A stretch of 64,000 nucleotides of DNA from Clostridium thermobutyricum DSM 4928 (GCF_002050515.1 NZ_LTAY01000022.1:1-64000); one strand, 5' to 3'. Positions 44,521 to 54,846 are shown, numbered from the stretch's first letter. The notes: generated from the sequence alone by a model not told the origin. Numbers and translations: made by a program.

Positions 44521-45438
44521 TTGAATAAGCTATTAACTGAATTAATAGAAAAAAATAAAGTATATGGGAATAAAGGAAAATTAGCTTCATATATACCAGC
44601 ACTTTTAAAAGCAAACAAAGAAGATTTAGGAATAGTTATCGTAGATCTTAATGGAGAAGAATTTTCAGCAGGAAAAAGTGATAAAGTTTTTACAATACAA
44701 AGTATATCTAAAGTAATTAGCTTAATGTTAGCTATAAAAGATAATGGCTACAAAAAAGTTTTAGAAAAGGTTAACGTAGAGCCAACAGGGGAAGGGTTTA
44801 ATTCAATAGTTAACTTAGAGACAAAAGATACTAAAAGACCATATAATCCAATGATAAATGCAGGAGCTATAGTAACAACTTCTTTAATAAAGGGAAAAAC
44901 AGAAGAAGAAAAATTAAAAAAATTAATTGATTTTATGAAAAAAGCAACGAACAATGAAAATATAGGAATTAACGAAGAAGTTTATGTTTCAGAAAAATTA
45001 ACTGGTGACAGAAATAGAGCTTTAGCATATTACATGAAAAGTAATGGAATATTAGAAGGTAATATAGAAGAAATTTTAGATTTATATTTTAGACAGTGTT
45101 CAATAGAAGGAAGTGCTAGAGATTTGGCTAGATTGGGGGCTGTTCTTGCAAATGATGGAGTTATACCGTGGAGTGGCGAAATATTAATAGAAAAAGAAAT
45201 TTGTAGAATAGCAAAAACTATAATGGTAACTTGCGGAATGTATGATGCTTCAGGAGAATTTGCTGTAAAAATAGGGATACCAGCTAAAAGTGGAGTTGGT
45301 GGAGGAATTTTAGGTGCAGTTCCAAAAAGAATGGGAATAGGTGTTTATGGACCTGCATTAGATGAAAAAGGAAATAGTATAGCAGGAATAGAGCTTTTAA
45401 AAGATTTATCAAATGAATTAGATTTAAGTATATTTTAA
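44521..45438 (+). CDS. glsA: glutaminase
   Basis: 305 residues, beta-lactamase-like fold. Catalytic SxxK is in FTIQSISKVISLML near residue 62; later RPYNPMINAGAIVTTS, NRALAYYMK and the SGVGGGILG region complete the active site. It hydrolyses glutamine to glutamate and ammonia. TTG 44521 is used because GAGGTG is 6 bases upstream; the upstream in-frame extension is AT-rich and unlike the family. Confidence 0.92.
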   Translation: MNKLLTELIEKNKVYGNKGKLASYIPALLKANKEDLGIVIVDLNGEEFSAGKSDKVFTIQSISKVISLMLAIKDNGYKKVLEKVNVEPTGEGFNSIVNLETKDTKRPYNPMINAGAIVTTSLIKGKTEEEKLKKLIDFMKKATNNENIGINEEVYVSEKLTGDRNRALAYYMKSNGILEGNIEEILDLYFRQCSIEGSARDLARLGAVLANDGVIPWSGEILIEKEICRIAKTIMVTCGMYDASGEFAVKIGIPAKSGVGGGILGAVPKRMGIGVYGPALDEKGNSIAGIELLKDLSNELDLSIF

Positions 45439-45551
45439 AATAAAGTTTAGTACATATGGAAATATAACTAACTATTGTAAACTATACGTTACTAAATTTA
45501 ATTATAAAATGTTATAATTATGAAAAGAGAGAAAAATAACTGGAGGAAAAA

Positions 45552-48137
45552 ATGGAAAAATTATTGATATTAGATTCAAATTCACTTATGAATAGGGCAT
45601 TTTTTGCGATTCCACAGACATTAACAAATAGCGAAGGAATACATACAAATGCTATTTATGGATTTATAAATATGCTAATAAAAATGAAGGAAGACATAAA
45701 TCCTAATTATATAATTGCAACTTTTGATAAAAAAGCGCCTACTTTTAGACATAAGGAATATAAAGATTATAAAGCAGGAAGAAAAAAAATGGCTCCAGAA
45801 CTTTATGAACAATTTCCAATTATAAAAGAACTTTTAGATTATTTAGGAATAGATTGTTATGAATTAGATGGTTTTGAGGCTGATGATTTAATAGGAACTA
45901 TAGCTAAGGAAGCATGTAGAAATGGAATAGAAGTATTTGTTGTTACAGGAGATAAGGATGCTCTTCAATTAGCTGAAGATAACATAAATGTAGTTATAAC
46001 TAAAAAAGGTGTTTCAGAAGTAGCAATATATAATGAAAAAGCATTCATTGATGAATTTGGAGTTACTCCAACACAATTTATAGATGTAAAAGGGCTTATG
46101 GGAGATAAGTCAGATAATATACCAGGAGTTCCTGGTGTAGGAGAAAAAACAGCATTTAAATTAATTAAAGAATATGGTTCTATTGAAGCTGTTTTAGAAA
46201 ATATACCTAATATAGCAGGAAAAAAATTGAAAGAAAACTTAGAAGAAAATAGAGAGCAAGCGATTTTTAGTAAAAGATTAGCTACAATAGAAATTAATGC
46301 TCCTATAACAGGGATAATGGACGCAATAACAGCTGAAAAAGAACCTAATAACCATATGGCAAAAGAACTTTTATTAAAACTTGGTATGAATAGAAATATA
46401 ATAAATAAATTAGTTCAAGAAGAAGAAAAAGAAGAGAAAGAAATTGAAGTTTTAGAGTTAAAAGAAGAAAAAGAAATTAAAGACTTCTTAAAAAAATATA
46501 ATAAATATTATATAACTTACTCTGAAATTCATACTCCTTTAAATTCTGAAAGAAAGATAAATAACTTATATCTATTTGCAGAAGATAAAGTAGTAAAATT
46601 AAATAATTCAGTAGAATTAGAGTGGTTAAAAGACTTCTTTGAGGATAAGAATATTGAAAAAGTTATTCATGACGGAAAGGCATTAATAAAAATTCTTGAT
46701 AATAATGGAATAAAAATAGAAGGATTTAATTTTGATACAGCAATTGGAGCGTATATAATAGATTCTTCAAAAGGTGATTATTCTATTGATAAAGTTGCAG
46801 CTTTTACAATCTTTGAAGAAATAAAAGGTGAAACACCAGAAGATAGACTTTTAAATGGAGTATCATATTTAAAAGCAATAGAAAAGGATTTAAAAGATAA
46901 AATTGCTAAAGAAGGAATGGAAGAACTTTACTATAATATAGAACATCCATTAATGTTTGTATTAGCTGATATGGAAAATGTAGGATTTAAAATAGATAGA
47001 GATGTTTTAGATTCACTTCAAGTTAAATTTAAAGCTGAATTAGATAAAACTGAAGAAGAGATATATGATTTAGCAGAAGAGAAGTTTAATATAAACTCTC
47101 CAAAACAATTAGGAGTTATTCTTTTTGAAAAGCTTGATTTAAGAGTAATAAAAAAGACTAAAACAGGATATTCAACAAATGTTGATGTTTTAAATAAACT
47201 TAAAGATGACCATCCTATAATAGAAAAAATAATTTACTATAGACAAATAAGTAAAATATATTCAACTTATGTGGAAGGAATGAAGGCATTAATAGATCAT
47301 GATGGAAGAATTCATACAAACTTTAATCAAACTGTTACTACAACAGGAAGACTTTCAAGTACAGAACCAAACCTTCAAAATATTCCAATAAGATACGACA
47401 TGGGAAGAGAAATAAGAAAGATATTTATACCTCAAGAGAAAGATGACATATTATTATCTCTTGATTATTCACAAATAGAGCTTAGAGTTTTAGCTCATAT
47501 TAGTGATGATGAAAATATGATAGATTCATTTAAACACCATAGTGATATCCATACAAAGACAGCTTCAGAGGTATTTAATGTTCCTATAGGAGAAGTTACA
47601 AGTCTTATGAGATCAAGAGCTAAAGCTGTAAACTTTGGTATAGTTTATGGAATAAGTGATTTTTCACTTGCTCAAGACTTAAAAATAACAAAAAAAGAAG
47701 CAAGCAACTATATGGAAATATATTTTAATAGATATCCAAAGATAAAAGATTATCTTAATAATGTAGTTGAAGAAGCAAAAGAAACTGGTATAGCAAAAAC
47801 TATTTTAAATAGAAAAAGATTTATACCAGAAATTAAATCTTCTAATAGAATAGTTAAAGCTTTAGGAGAAAGACTTGCAATGAATGCACCTATTCAAGGA
47901 AGTGCAGCAGATATAATAAAAATTGCAATGATAAATGTCTATAATAGAATAAAGGCTGAAAAACTTAATAGTGAATTAATTTTACAAGTACATGATGAAC
48001 TTATTTTAAATGTAAAAAAAGATGAGTTAGAAAAAGTAAAAAGTCTTGTAAAAGAAGAAATGGAAAATGTATTAGAGTTAAAAGTTCCATTAGAAGTTGA
48101 TTCTAATACTGGAAGTACATGGTATAATACGAAGTAG
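45552..48137 (+). CDS. polA: DNA polymerase I
   Basis: 861 residues. A 5'-3' exonuclease/flap domain covers 1 to about 290 (DGFEADDLIGT, GDKSDNIPGVPGVG). A 3'-5' exonuclease-like domain at about 300-470 has lost the DxE catalytic triad, as in other Firmicutes PolA. The polymerase domain spans 480-861 with TTGRLSSTEPNLQNIP, LDYSQIELRVLAH and LQVHDELIL. Start of a polA-coaE-lytic transglycosylase run. TGGAGG before the ATG. Confidence 0.96.
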   Translation: MEKLLILDSNSLMNRAFFAIPQTLTNSEGIHTNAIYGFINMLIKMKEDINPNYIIATFDKKAPTFRHKEYKDYKAGRKKMAPELYEQFPIIKELLDYLGIDCYELDGFEADDLIGTIAKEACRNGIEVFVVTGDKDALQLAEDNINVVITKKGVSEVAIYNEKAFIDEFGVTPTQFIDVKGLMGDKSDNIPGVPGVGEKTAFKLIKEYGSIEAVLENIPNIAGKKLKENLEENREQAIFSKRLATIEINAPITGIMDAITAEKEPNNHMAKELLLKLGMNRNIINKLVQEEEKEEKEIEVLELKEEKEIKDFLKKYNKYYITYSEIHTPLNSERKINNLYLFAEDKVVKLNNSVELEWLKDFFEDKNIEKVIHDGKALIKILDNNGIKIEGFNFDTAIGAYIIDSSKGDYSIDKVAAFTIFEEIKGETPEDRLLNGVSYLKAIEKDLKDKIAKEGMEELYYNIEHPLMFVLADMENVGFKIDRDVLDSLQVKFKAELDKTEEEIYDLAEEKFNINSPKQLGVILFEKLDLRVIKKTKTGYSTNVDVLNKLKDDHPIIEKIIYYRQISKIYSTYVEGMKALIDHDGRIHTNFNQTVTTTGRLSSTEPNLQNIPIRYDMGREIRKIFIPQEKDDILLSLDYSQIELRVLAHISDDENMIDSFKHHSDIHTKTASEVFNVPIGEVTSLMRSRAKAVNFGIVYGISDFSLAQDLKITKKEASNYMEIYFNRYPKIKDYLNNVVEEAKETGIAKTILNRKRFIPEIKSSNRIVKALGERLAMNAPIQGSAADIIKIAMINVYNRIKAEKLNSELILQVHDELILNVKKDELEKVKSLVKEEMENVLELKVPLEVDSNTGSTWYNTK

Positions 48138-48152
48138 AGAGGAGACTTAAAA

Positions 48153-48752
48153 GTGCTTAAGATAGGGCTTACAGGTGGAATAGGAACAGGAAAATCAACT
48201 GTTTCTGCTATATTTAGAGAGCATGGGATAGAAATAGTTGATGCAGATATAATAGCAAGAGAAGTTCTTGAAAAATATCCTGAAATATTAAATAAAGTAA
48301 GAGTAGAATTTGGAGAAGGTTTTTTTGATTGGAGAGGTGACTTTAGACGTAAAGAATTTGGGAACCATATTTTTAAATTTCCAAAGCAACGTATAAAGTA
48401 TGAATCAATAGTAATGCCTTATATAAAAAAGGAAATACACAATGAAATAGAAAGATTAGAAAAAGAAGATAATAAATTAATAATAGTTGATGCACCAATA
48501 TTAATAGAAACTGGGTTACATGAAGAAATGGATTATGTTGTTTTAGTAAGTGCGGATACACAAACTCAAATACAAAGAATAAAATCTAGAGATGGATTGG
48601 CTAATAATGATGCCTTGAATAGAATAAATGCACAAATGTCTTTAGAAAAAAAACGTGAATTTTCTAACATAATTATAGATAATAATAAAGATTTAGAAAA
48701 TACAAGAGTTCAAGTAGAAGATATAATTACATTTTTTAAGGAAATGTTGTAA
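48153..48752 (+). CDS. coaE: dephospho-CoA kinase
   Basis: 199 residues. P-loop GLTGGIGTGKSTVS at 6-19, DADIIAREVL near 32 and VDAPILIETG. It performs the last step of CoA synthesis. GTG start with GAGGAG, 15 bases after polA; next to polA in many Firmicutes. Confidence 0.94.
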   Translation: MLKIGLTGGIGTGKSTVSAIFREHGIEIVDADIIAREVLEKYPEILNKVRVEFGEGFFDWRGDFRRKEFGNHIFKFPKQRIKYESIVMPYIKKEIHNEIERLEKEDNKLIIVDAPILIETGLHEEMDYVVLVSADTQTQIQRIKSRDGLANNDALNRINAQMSLEKKREFSNIIIDNNKDLENTRVQVEDIITFFKEML

Positions 48753-48769
48753 AGGATGAGGGAAGACTA

Positions 48770-49315
48770 ATGAAATTAAAAAAATGGATAATAGCAATAG
48801 TTGTATTAGTTATTGTTATTATAGGTGGGAGAATCCTTATAAAAGATTATTTCTTTCCATATGCCCATAAAGATGCGGTAATTAAATATAGTAAGGAATA
48901 TAATTTAGATCCATTATTTGTTCTCTCTGTTATGAAAGCAGAAAGCGGATTTAATCCTGATGCAACTTCTCATAAAAATGCAGTAGGTTTAATGCAAATA
49001 ACTAAGGAAACTGGTACTTGGATAGCAGAACAAATGAAAATGGAAAATTTTAATGTAAATGACTTATATAATGAAAATACTAATATAGAAATGGGTTGTT
49101 GGTATTTAAATAATTTATCTAAAGAATTTGATGGGGATAGAGATTTAATTGTATCTGCTTATAATGCAGGAAGAGGAAATGTTAATAAATGGCTTAAGAA
49201 TAATGAATATTCAGATGATGGTAAAAAGTTAACTTATATTCCTTTTAAAGAAACTAAAAATTATGTAGATAAAGTAAATATTTATTATAAAATATATAAA
49301 AAACTATATAATTAG
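48770..49315 (+). CDS. membrane-anchored lytic transglycosylase (SLT)
   Basis: 181 residues. An N-terminal membrane anchor (5-24) precedes an SLT domain. Catalytic Glu58 is in MKAESGFNP, followed by SHKNAVGLMQITKETG and VSAYNAGRGNVNKW. It cleaves peptidoglycan glycan strands outside the membrane. Seventeen bases after coaE; the polA-coaE-SLT order is common in clostridia. Confidence 0.92.
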   Translation: MKLKKWIIAIVVLVIVIIGGRILIKDYFFPYAHKDAVIKYSKEYNLDPLFVLSVMKAESGFNPDATSHKNAVGLMQITKETGTWIAEQMKMENFNVNDLYNENTNIEMGCWYLNNLSKEFDGDRDLIVSAYNAGRGNVNKWLKNNEYSDDGKKLTYIPFKETKNYVDKVNIYYKIYKKLYN

Positions 49316-49339
49316 TAAATATAGTATGTGCTTTATATA

Positions 49340-49404
49340 GAGGAGGTGAAGCTGTTACCTTTTAATAAATAGGTTATTATTAGAGGGTAAAGCAAAATAT
49401 AATG
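49340..49404 (+). promoter_or_regulatory. hairpin between a strong Shine-Dalgarno and the GH8-like start
   Basis: GAGGAGGTGA (about 49340-49349) is the best ribosome binding site here but lies over 50 bases before the ATG. Bases 49351-49393 fold into one hairpin with about 17 pairs, one bulged G and two G-U pairs (outer arms GCTGTTACC and GGGTAAAGC). Folded, it would leave about 10 unpaired bases between the site and the ATG, and would bury the nearer GAGGG. Confidence 0.45.
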
Positions 49405-50535
49405 GGTAAGAAAATGGGGATAAAACTAGGAGTAGGATTAGGATTAGCCTTAATATTAATAGTACTTATAGGGGTAAAAGCATTACTTCCATATTTTATT
49501 CCAGTAAAGATAGTACAAACTTGGGGAAATGGAGCTCCAACTAGTAGAGAAGAGATTTTATATGATTTTATACAAAATCATATGACTACAGTTAATGGAG
49601 GAATAAAAACTAATTATCTTAATGAAAAAAATGATGGGGATATAACAAAAGGAGATTCTGTTTTATCTGAATCAGAAGGATTAATGCTTTTATATTATCT
49701 TGAAAGGGATGATAAAGAAGGATTTAATAAGACATTTGAGTATATAAAGAATAATATGCTTTTATCAAATGGGCTTATAAGTTGGAGAGTTGATGGAGAT
49801 AAAAAATCTGATGTCTCAGCAACCATAGATGATTTAAGAATAATTAAGGCTCTTATTATGGGAGGAGAAAAGTGGAATAATTTAAAATACAGATATTATG
49901 CTATAGAAATGGCAAATGGAGTATATAGAAAATTAAGAACAGAAAATCTTCTTGTTGATTTTAATGATGGTCAAACTAATAGTGATAAAGTAACTCTTTG
50001 CTATATTGATTTAGAAGCTTTACAATATTTAAATAATATAGATTTTAAATGGAAAAGTATTAGAGTTGAATCAGAGAAAATACTAAATGGAGGATTTATA
50101 AGTAATAAAGTACCTCTATACAGAAAATATTATGATATAAAAACTAAAAAATATGATAATGATGAAAATGTAGATATGCTTTTAAATACAATAATATTAT
50201 TAGATAAAGCAGAAGTAGGCCAAAATATTTCTGAAAGTTTAAATTGGATAATAGATAAATTTAAAACAGATGGAGCAATTTATGTTTCTTATAATGATGC
50301 TACAGGAGAAAAGACATCTGATATTCAATCAACATCAATATATGCAAATTTATTACAAATAGCAGAAATAGAAAATAATAAAGAACTTTACACTCTAGCT
50401 CTAAGAAAACTTAATGCTTATCAAGTTTTAGATAAAAAGAGTAAGCTTTATGGTGGATATGGAGATAAAAAAACAATGCAAGTATATTCATTTGATAATT
50501 TAAATGCATTACTTGCTTATAGAGATGTAGAATAA
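49402..50535 (+). CDS. secreted/membrane-anchored GH8-like six-hairpin glycosidase
   Basis: 377 residues. A membrane anchor covers 8-30. The remainder is helical with the GH8 pattern: SESEG at 89-93 (proton-donor Glu of the SEGxGY motif) and ATIDDLRIIKAL at 140-151 (the ATDADL box). Distant from known GH8 cellulases, so the glycan is unknown; extracellular exopolysaccharide or cell-wall processing is likely. No in-frame start exists between the upstream stop (49381) and 49402. Confidence 0.72.
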   Translation: MGKKMGIKLGVGLGLALILIVLIGVKALLPYFIPVKIVQTWGNGAPTSREEILYDFIQNHMTTVNGGIKTNYLNEKNDGDITKGDSVLSESEGLMLLYYLERDDKEGFNKTFEYIKNNMLLSNGLISWRVDGDKKSDVSATIDDLRIIKALIMGGEKWNNLKYRYYAIEMANGVYRKLRTENLLVDFNDGQTNSDKVTLCYIDLEALQYLNNIDFKWKSIRVESEKILNGGFISNKVPLYRKYYDIKTKKYDNDENVDMLLNTIILLDKAEVGQNISESLNWIIDKFKTDGAIYVSYNDATGEKTSDIQSTSIYANLLQIAEIENNKELYTLALRKLNAYQVLDKKSKLYGGYGDKKTMQVYSFDNLNALLAYRDVE

Positions 50536-50537
50536 AA

Positions 50538-50590
50538 TGTATCTATATTGAAGATTCTATTTATAGAAGTCTTTAATATAGATTTTTTTA
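50538..50590 (+). terminator. intrinsic terminator
   Basis: ATCTATATT / AATATAGAT arms (50541-50549, 50575-50583) with an inner AAGA/TCTT pairing, then T7. Confidence 0.75.
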
Positions 50591-50645
50591 TTATGTAAAA
50601 AATATTTTTATAAATTTAAGATGAATAAAAATTTATAAAAAATAA

Positions 50646-50674
50646 ATGACTTTTGGTCATAAAAATGTTATAAT
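50646..50674 (+). promoter_or_regulatory. promoter and operator candidate of the YhgE gene
   Basis: Palindrome ATGAC-TTTTG-GTCAT (50646-50660) overlaps the -35 region of a promoter with TATAAT at 50669-50674. The shape is typical of TetR-family operators. Confidence 0.5.
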
Positions 50675-50705
50675 AAGTTCATAGATTATGGGGAGGAAAC
50701 AATAA

Positions 50706-52856
50706 ATGAAAAATATTTTTAAAATTTATAAAAAAGATTTAGTCAAAATATTTACCAATTGGGTTGCTCTAGTAGTTGTAATAGGTTTGATAATTCTTCC
50801 TTCATTATATGCATGGTTTAATATAAAATCATCATGGGACCCTTATGGAAATACAAAGGGGATAAAGGTTGCTATAGTAAATGAAGATACAGGAGCAAGT
50901 TATAAAGATAAAAATATAAATGTTGGTGATGAACTTGTAAATGAACTTAAGAAAAATGATAACTTAGGATGGAATTTCGTTACAAGTGAAGAGGCTAAAT
51001 ATGGGGTGGAAAGAGGAGAATATTTTGCGAGTATAACTATTCCTAAAGATTTCTCACAAGATATAATTTCTTTAACTTCAAAAGACATAAAAAGACCAGA
51101 TTTAGTTTATACAGTAAATGAGGCAGCTAATGCAATAGCTCCAAAGATAACAGATAAGGGTGTAGAAACCTTAAAGCAAAATGTAGATAGTACAATTGTT
51201 AAAACTGTAAATGGAATAATATTTAAAATATTTAATGAAATAGGATTTGGATATATAAATGAAAGACCTAAAATACAAGATGCAGTTAAACTTCTTTATA
51301 ATTTAAATGATAATTCAGATAAAATTGGAGATTTAATAAATAAAGCTTATAACGGAACAATAACAGTAAATCAAATGATAGATAAAGTAAATGCTATTGT
51401 ACCAAGCTTAGAAAAAACTCTTAATAATGCAGATAATGTTTTAAATAGCAGTGAAACATTCTTAAATAATTCTAAGCAAGCTATAAATAAAATATCACCA
51501 ATGGTAAAAGAAGATTTAGGATTAGCTAAAAAGTTTATTGATGGTACTTTGACAATTAGTGATTCAATTGAAAGTAATGTAGATAAAGATACAATAATAA
51601 AAAATTTAAGTTTAATAAAAGATAGATTAAATTCAGCAAATAATATAGTGAGTACTTTATCTAATTTACTAAATAATATAAATCAAAATGGAAAATTAGA
51701 TGGAACTATAGGAAAATTAAATAACTTAAAAGATAGAATAAATAATACTATGAATGTGATAAATAGTATAGAAAATACTCTAAATGGAAATGGAGTAATA
51801 AATGCAGCTGATATACAACAATTAAAAACTAAGCTTAAAAATGTTTCAAGTGGAATAAATGAAATTTTAAATAGTTATGACAGCACAATACTACCAAAAA
51901 TAAATGAAAGTATGGATAGCTTAATAACTTTAGCTAATAATGGAGAAGAAACAATTCAAAAAACAAAAGAAGCTCTTCCTAAAGTAAAAGAAACATTAGG
52001 ATTATTGAAAAAAGGAACAGCTTTATCTAATACTGAGCTTAAGAAATTAAAAGATAATTATCCAGAAATGCAAAAAAGTTTAAGTAAAATAGTAGGAAAA
52101 ATAAAAGAAGTTGATAAAGGGGATAATGTAGATAGTATATTAAGTCTTTTAACTAATAACTGGGAAAGTGAAAGTAATTTCTTAGGAAATCCAGTAAATA
52201 TAAAAGAAAATAGATTATTTAAAATTCCTAATTACGGATCAGCTATGTCTCCATTCTATACTACACTTTCATTGTGGGTTGGAGGATTAATACTTGTTTC
52301 TATTTTAACTGTATCAGTTAAAGGAATAGACAAAGAAAAAGAAAATATAAAACCTCATGAAGTATTCTTTGGAAAATATTTAACATTTATATCTATTGGA
52401 ATATTGCAAGGATTTGTAGTAACAATGGGAGATATATTTATACTGAAAACTTATGTTTTAAATAAATTTGGCTTTGTACTCTTAGGTATGTTTATAAGTT
52501 TAGTATTTATAACAATAATTTATAGTATAGTATCGGTATTTGGAAATATAGGTAAAGCAATATGTATAATATTCTTAGTACTTCAAGTTGCAGCATCAGG
52601 AGGAACATTCCCAGTTCAAGTTATGTCAGGATTCTTTAAAGGAATAAATCCTTTCTTACCATTTAAATATGCTATAGATGGAATGAGATATTTAGTTGCA
52701 GGTGGAGTTCAAGATTTATTTATGAAAGATCTAGCTATTTTAGCAGCTTTAATTATACCTTGTATTGTAATTGGAGCTATACTTAAAAAGCCACTTAATA
52801 AAGCAAGTGAGAAATTTATAAAAAAATTAGCTGAAAGTGAAATAGTAGAACATTAA
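50706..52856 (+). CDS. YhgE/Pip domain membrane protein
   Basis: 716 residues. One helix at about 18-38, then the YhgE/Pip extracellular domain (SWDPYGNTKGIKVAIVNEDTGASY near 45-70), a long Asn-rich coiled-coil stalk to about 500, and five or six C-terminal helices resembling ABC-2 exporters. The family includes the phage infection protein of Lactococcus and relatives in type VII secretion loci. No WXG100 or EssC gene is nearby. GGGGAGG before the ATG. Confidence 0.88.
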   Translation: MKNIFKIYKKDLVKIFTNWVALVVVIGLIILPSLYAWFNIKSSWDPYGNTKGIKVAIVNEDTGASYKDKNINVGDELVNELKKNDNLGWNFVTSEEAKYGVERGEYFASITIPKDFSQDIISLTSKDIKRPDLVYTVNEAANAIAPKITDKGVETLKQNVDSTIVKTVNGIIFKIFNEIGFGYINERPKIQDAVKLLYNLNDNSDKIGDLINKAYNGTITVNQMIDKVNAIVPSLEKTLNNADNVLNSSETFLNNSKQAINKISPMVKEDLGLAKKFIDGTLTISDSIESNVDKDTIIKNLSLIKDRLNSANNIVSTLSNLLNNINQNGKLDGTIGKLNNLKDRINNTMNVINSIENTLNGNGVINAADIQQLKTKLKNVSSGINEILNSYDSTILPKINESMDSLITLANNGEETIQKTKEALPKVKETLGLLKKGTALSNTELKKLKDNYPEMQKSLSKIVGKIKEVDKGDNVDSILSLLTNNWESESNFLGNPVNIKENRLFKIPNYGSAMSPFYTTLSLWVGGLILVSILTVSVKGIDKEKENIKPHEVFFGKYLTFISIGILQGFVVTMGDIFILKTYVLNKFGFVLLGMFISLVFITIIYSIVSVFGNIGKAICIIFLVLQVAASGGTFPVQVMSGFFKGINPFLPFKYAIDGMRYLVAGGVQDLFMKDLAILAALIIPCIVIGAILKKPLNKASEKFIKKLAESEIVEH

Positions 52857-52860
52857 AATG

Positions 52861-52893
52861 AAAAGAAGTTACAAGAAGTAACTTCTTTTTTTA
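52861..52893 (+). terminator. intrinsic terminator
   Basis: AGAAGTTAC / GTAACTTCT stem followed by T7. Confidence 0.85.
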
Positions 52894-52967
52894 TTTTATA
52901 TACCAACATTTAATTGCAAACTTCACAAATAAAGTAAAATAAAGTAAAATTATAGAAGGAGGGTTGT

Positions 52968-54842
52968 ATGAAAAAGAATATTGAGAGAGTTGAATTAATT
53001 TATATTAATAAAATTTATTTTTTTAAGGTTATATTCTGTTTATGTATATTATCAACTATTATAAGTTCTTTATACTATATAAAAATAGATATATACGACA
53101 TATCAGAAATATATTATTTAATAATTAGTTTAGTATTAATACTATTAGTTTTTTCAATGAAAAATGTATATAAGCATAAATATTATAAGTATATAGCTAT
53201 TGTATTTATGATAATATCTGCTACTAATATTTATAAAATTATATTAGAAGATATCTGGGAGTTAACTAATAGTTTTTTTATTGATGCAATGCGTATTTCG
53301 ATTATATTATTAGGAGTAGATATTGTAATTAATTTTATAAATTCAAAAAATAGTAAGAAAAATAATGTATTAAAAATGTTAGCTGTTTTTATTTGCCTAG
53401 TATTTTTAAAAAAATATAAGTTTATATTATTTTTTTTATTAATAAGTATATTTTATGCTCTTAAAGTAAAATCACAAATACCAAAATTGAAAAATAATTA
53501 TAGTATAAACTATATATATATTTATATAACTTTATTTTTGATTAGACAGATAGTATTAATTTTAAGTATTATATATAAAAATAATGAATTTATATCGTAT
53601 TTATTAATTTATTTTACTATTTTAACAGAATCAACACTTATATTTTGCTTAATATATAAAATAATAAATTTACCTTATGGGAAAATAGAAAATGAACTTA
53701 AAGAAGCAGTAGAATCAGTAAGCTATCTAAATGAAGATTTAAAATTAACAAATCAAAAAATTATATCAAACAGAATGTTTATAAAAGATATAGAAAAAAC
53801 ATTTAAAAATTTATTTAGAAATATACCAGTTCCAACATTAATATTAAACTTGAATAAAAATAATATAGTTTATGCAAATAAACAGTGTTTAGATTTATTT
53901 GATGAGGAAAAATTTTTAGATTTAGTTGGGGTAAATTTTTATAAATTAATAGAAATAATTGATGATAAAAACATAAATTATTTAGACGAAAAAGGTAACA
54001 TAGGTATAATTAAGAAAAATAATAAAAAGGTTACTATAGAAGTAAAAGATAGAAGTTTAGAACAAGGGGAAGCTATAATTATATTAACTGATATGACATC
54101 GAGAACAAAATATATAAATATAGAAAATAGAATAATAGAAAAAAAACTTCAAGAAGATATAAAAAGAAGCTTTTTATCTAATATTAGTCATGATTTAAAA
54201 ACTCCTATAAATGTAATATATTCTTCTGCACAAGTTCAGGATATATTTATAAATAATAGAAATAAAAAAGAATTAGAGAATCATATGAATATTTCTAAAC
54301 AAAATTATTTGGTATTAAAGAGATTAACTAATAATATAATTGATGTCGGTAAAATAGATTCAGGAGCTTTAAAATGTAATTTAAAAAAAGGGAATATAGT
54401 ATATTTTGTAGAAGATGTATTTTCAAGTCTTGTAAGTTATGCAAAAGAAGAAAATATAGAAATGCAATTTGATACAGAAGAAGAAGAGATCTATATTAAA
54501 TTTAATAATGATTTTATGGAAAGAATAATAATAAATTTAATATCTAATTCAATTAAATATAATAAAGAGATAGGAAAAATTTTTGTAGATATAAAAAGTG
54601 AAAATAATTATGTATATATAATTATTAGAGATACTGGAATTGGAATAAAAAAAGAATTTTTAGATAAGATATTTGAAAGATATTCAAAAGATAAGAAAAC
54701 AAAAAAAGCAATATTAAAGAGTAGTGGCATAGGAATGTATGTTGTAAAAAATTTAATAGAAGCACAAAACGGACAAATTTTTATAGAGAGTGAAGAAGGG
54801 GTAGGAACTGAAATAGTTATGAGATTTATTAGGGAGAACTAA
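52968..54842 (+). CDS. sensor histidine kinase, orphan (first of pair)
   Basis: 624 residues. About seven membrane helices within 15-230, a short coiled coil, a PAS domain at about 280-385 (FRNIPVPTLILNLNKNNIVYANK), HisKA with phospho-acceptor His408 in SNISHDLKTPIN, and a HATPase at about 505-624 (NLISNSIKYN, RDTGIGI, SSGIGMYVV). AAGGAGGG before the ATG. No response regulator follows; the next gene is a second kinase, 4 bases on. The multi-helix sensor suggests a membrane-borne or lipid-soluble signal. Confidence 0.92.
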   Translation: MKKNIERVELIYINKIYFFKVIFCLCILSTIISSLYYIKIDIYDISEIYYLIISLVLILLVFSMKNVYKHKYYKYIAIVFMIISATNIYKIILEDIWELTNSFFIDAMRISIILLGVDIVINFINSKNSKKNNVLKMLAVFICLVFLKKYKFILFFLLISIFYALKVKSQIPKLKNNYSINYIYIYITLFLIRQIVLILSIIYKNNEFISYLLIYFTILTESTLIFCLIYKIINLPYGKIENELKEAVESVSYLNEDLKLTNQKIISNRMFIKDIEKTFKNLFRNIPVPTLILNLNKNNIVYANKQCLDLFDEEKFLDLVGVNFYKLIEIIDDKNINYLDEKGNIGIIKKNNKKVTIEVKDRSLEQGEAIIILTDMTSRTKYINIENRIIEKKLQEDIKRSFLSNISHDLKTPINVIYSSAQVQDIFINNRNKKELENHMNISKQNYLVLKRLTNNIIDVGKIDSGALKCNLKKGNIVYFVEDVFSSLVSYAKEENIEMQFDTEEEEIYIKFNNDFMERIIINLISNSIKYNKEIGKIFVDIKSENNYVYIIIRDTGIGIKKEFLDKIFERYSKDKKTKKAILKSSGIGMYVVKNLIEAQNGQIFIESEEGVGTEIVMRFIREN

Positions 54843-54846
54843 ATAA

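Noticed and set aside
49346-49372. 8-codon ORF (GTG start) in the GH8-like leader
   Set aside because: The Shine-Dalgarno is only a base or two from the GTG, too close; the hairpin explanation fits better.
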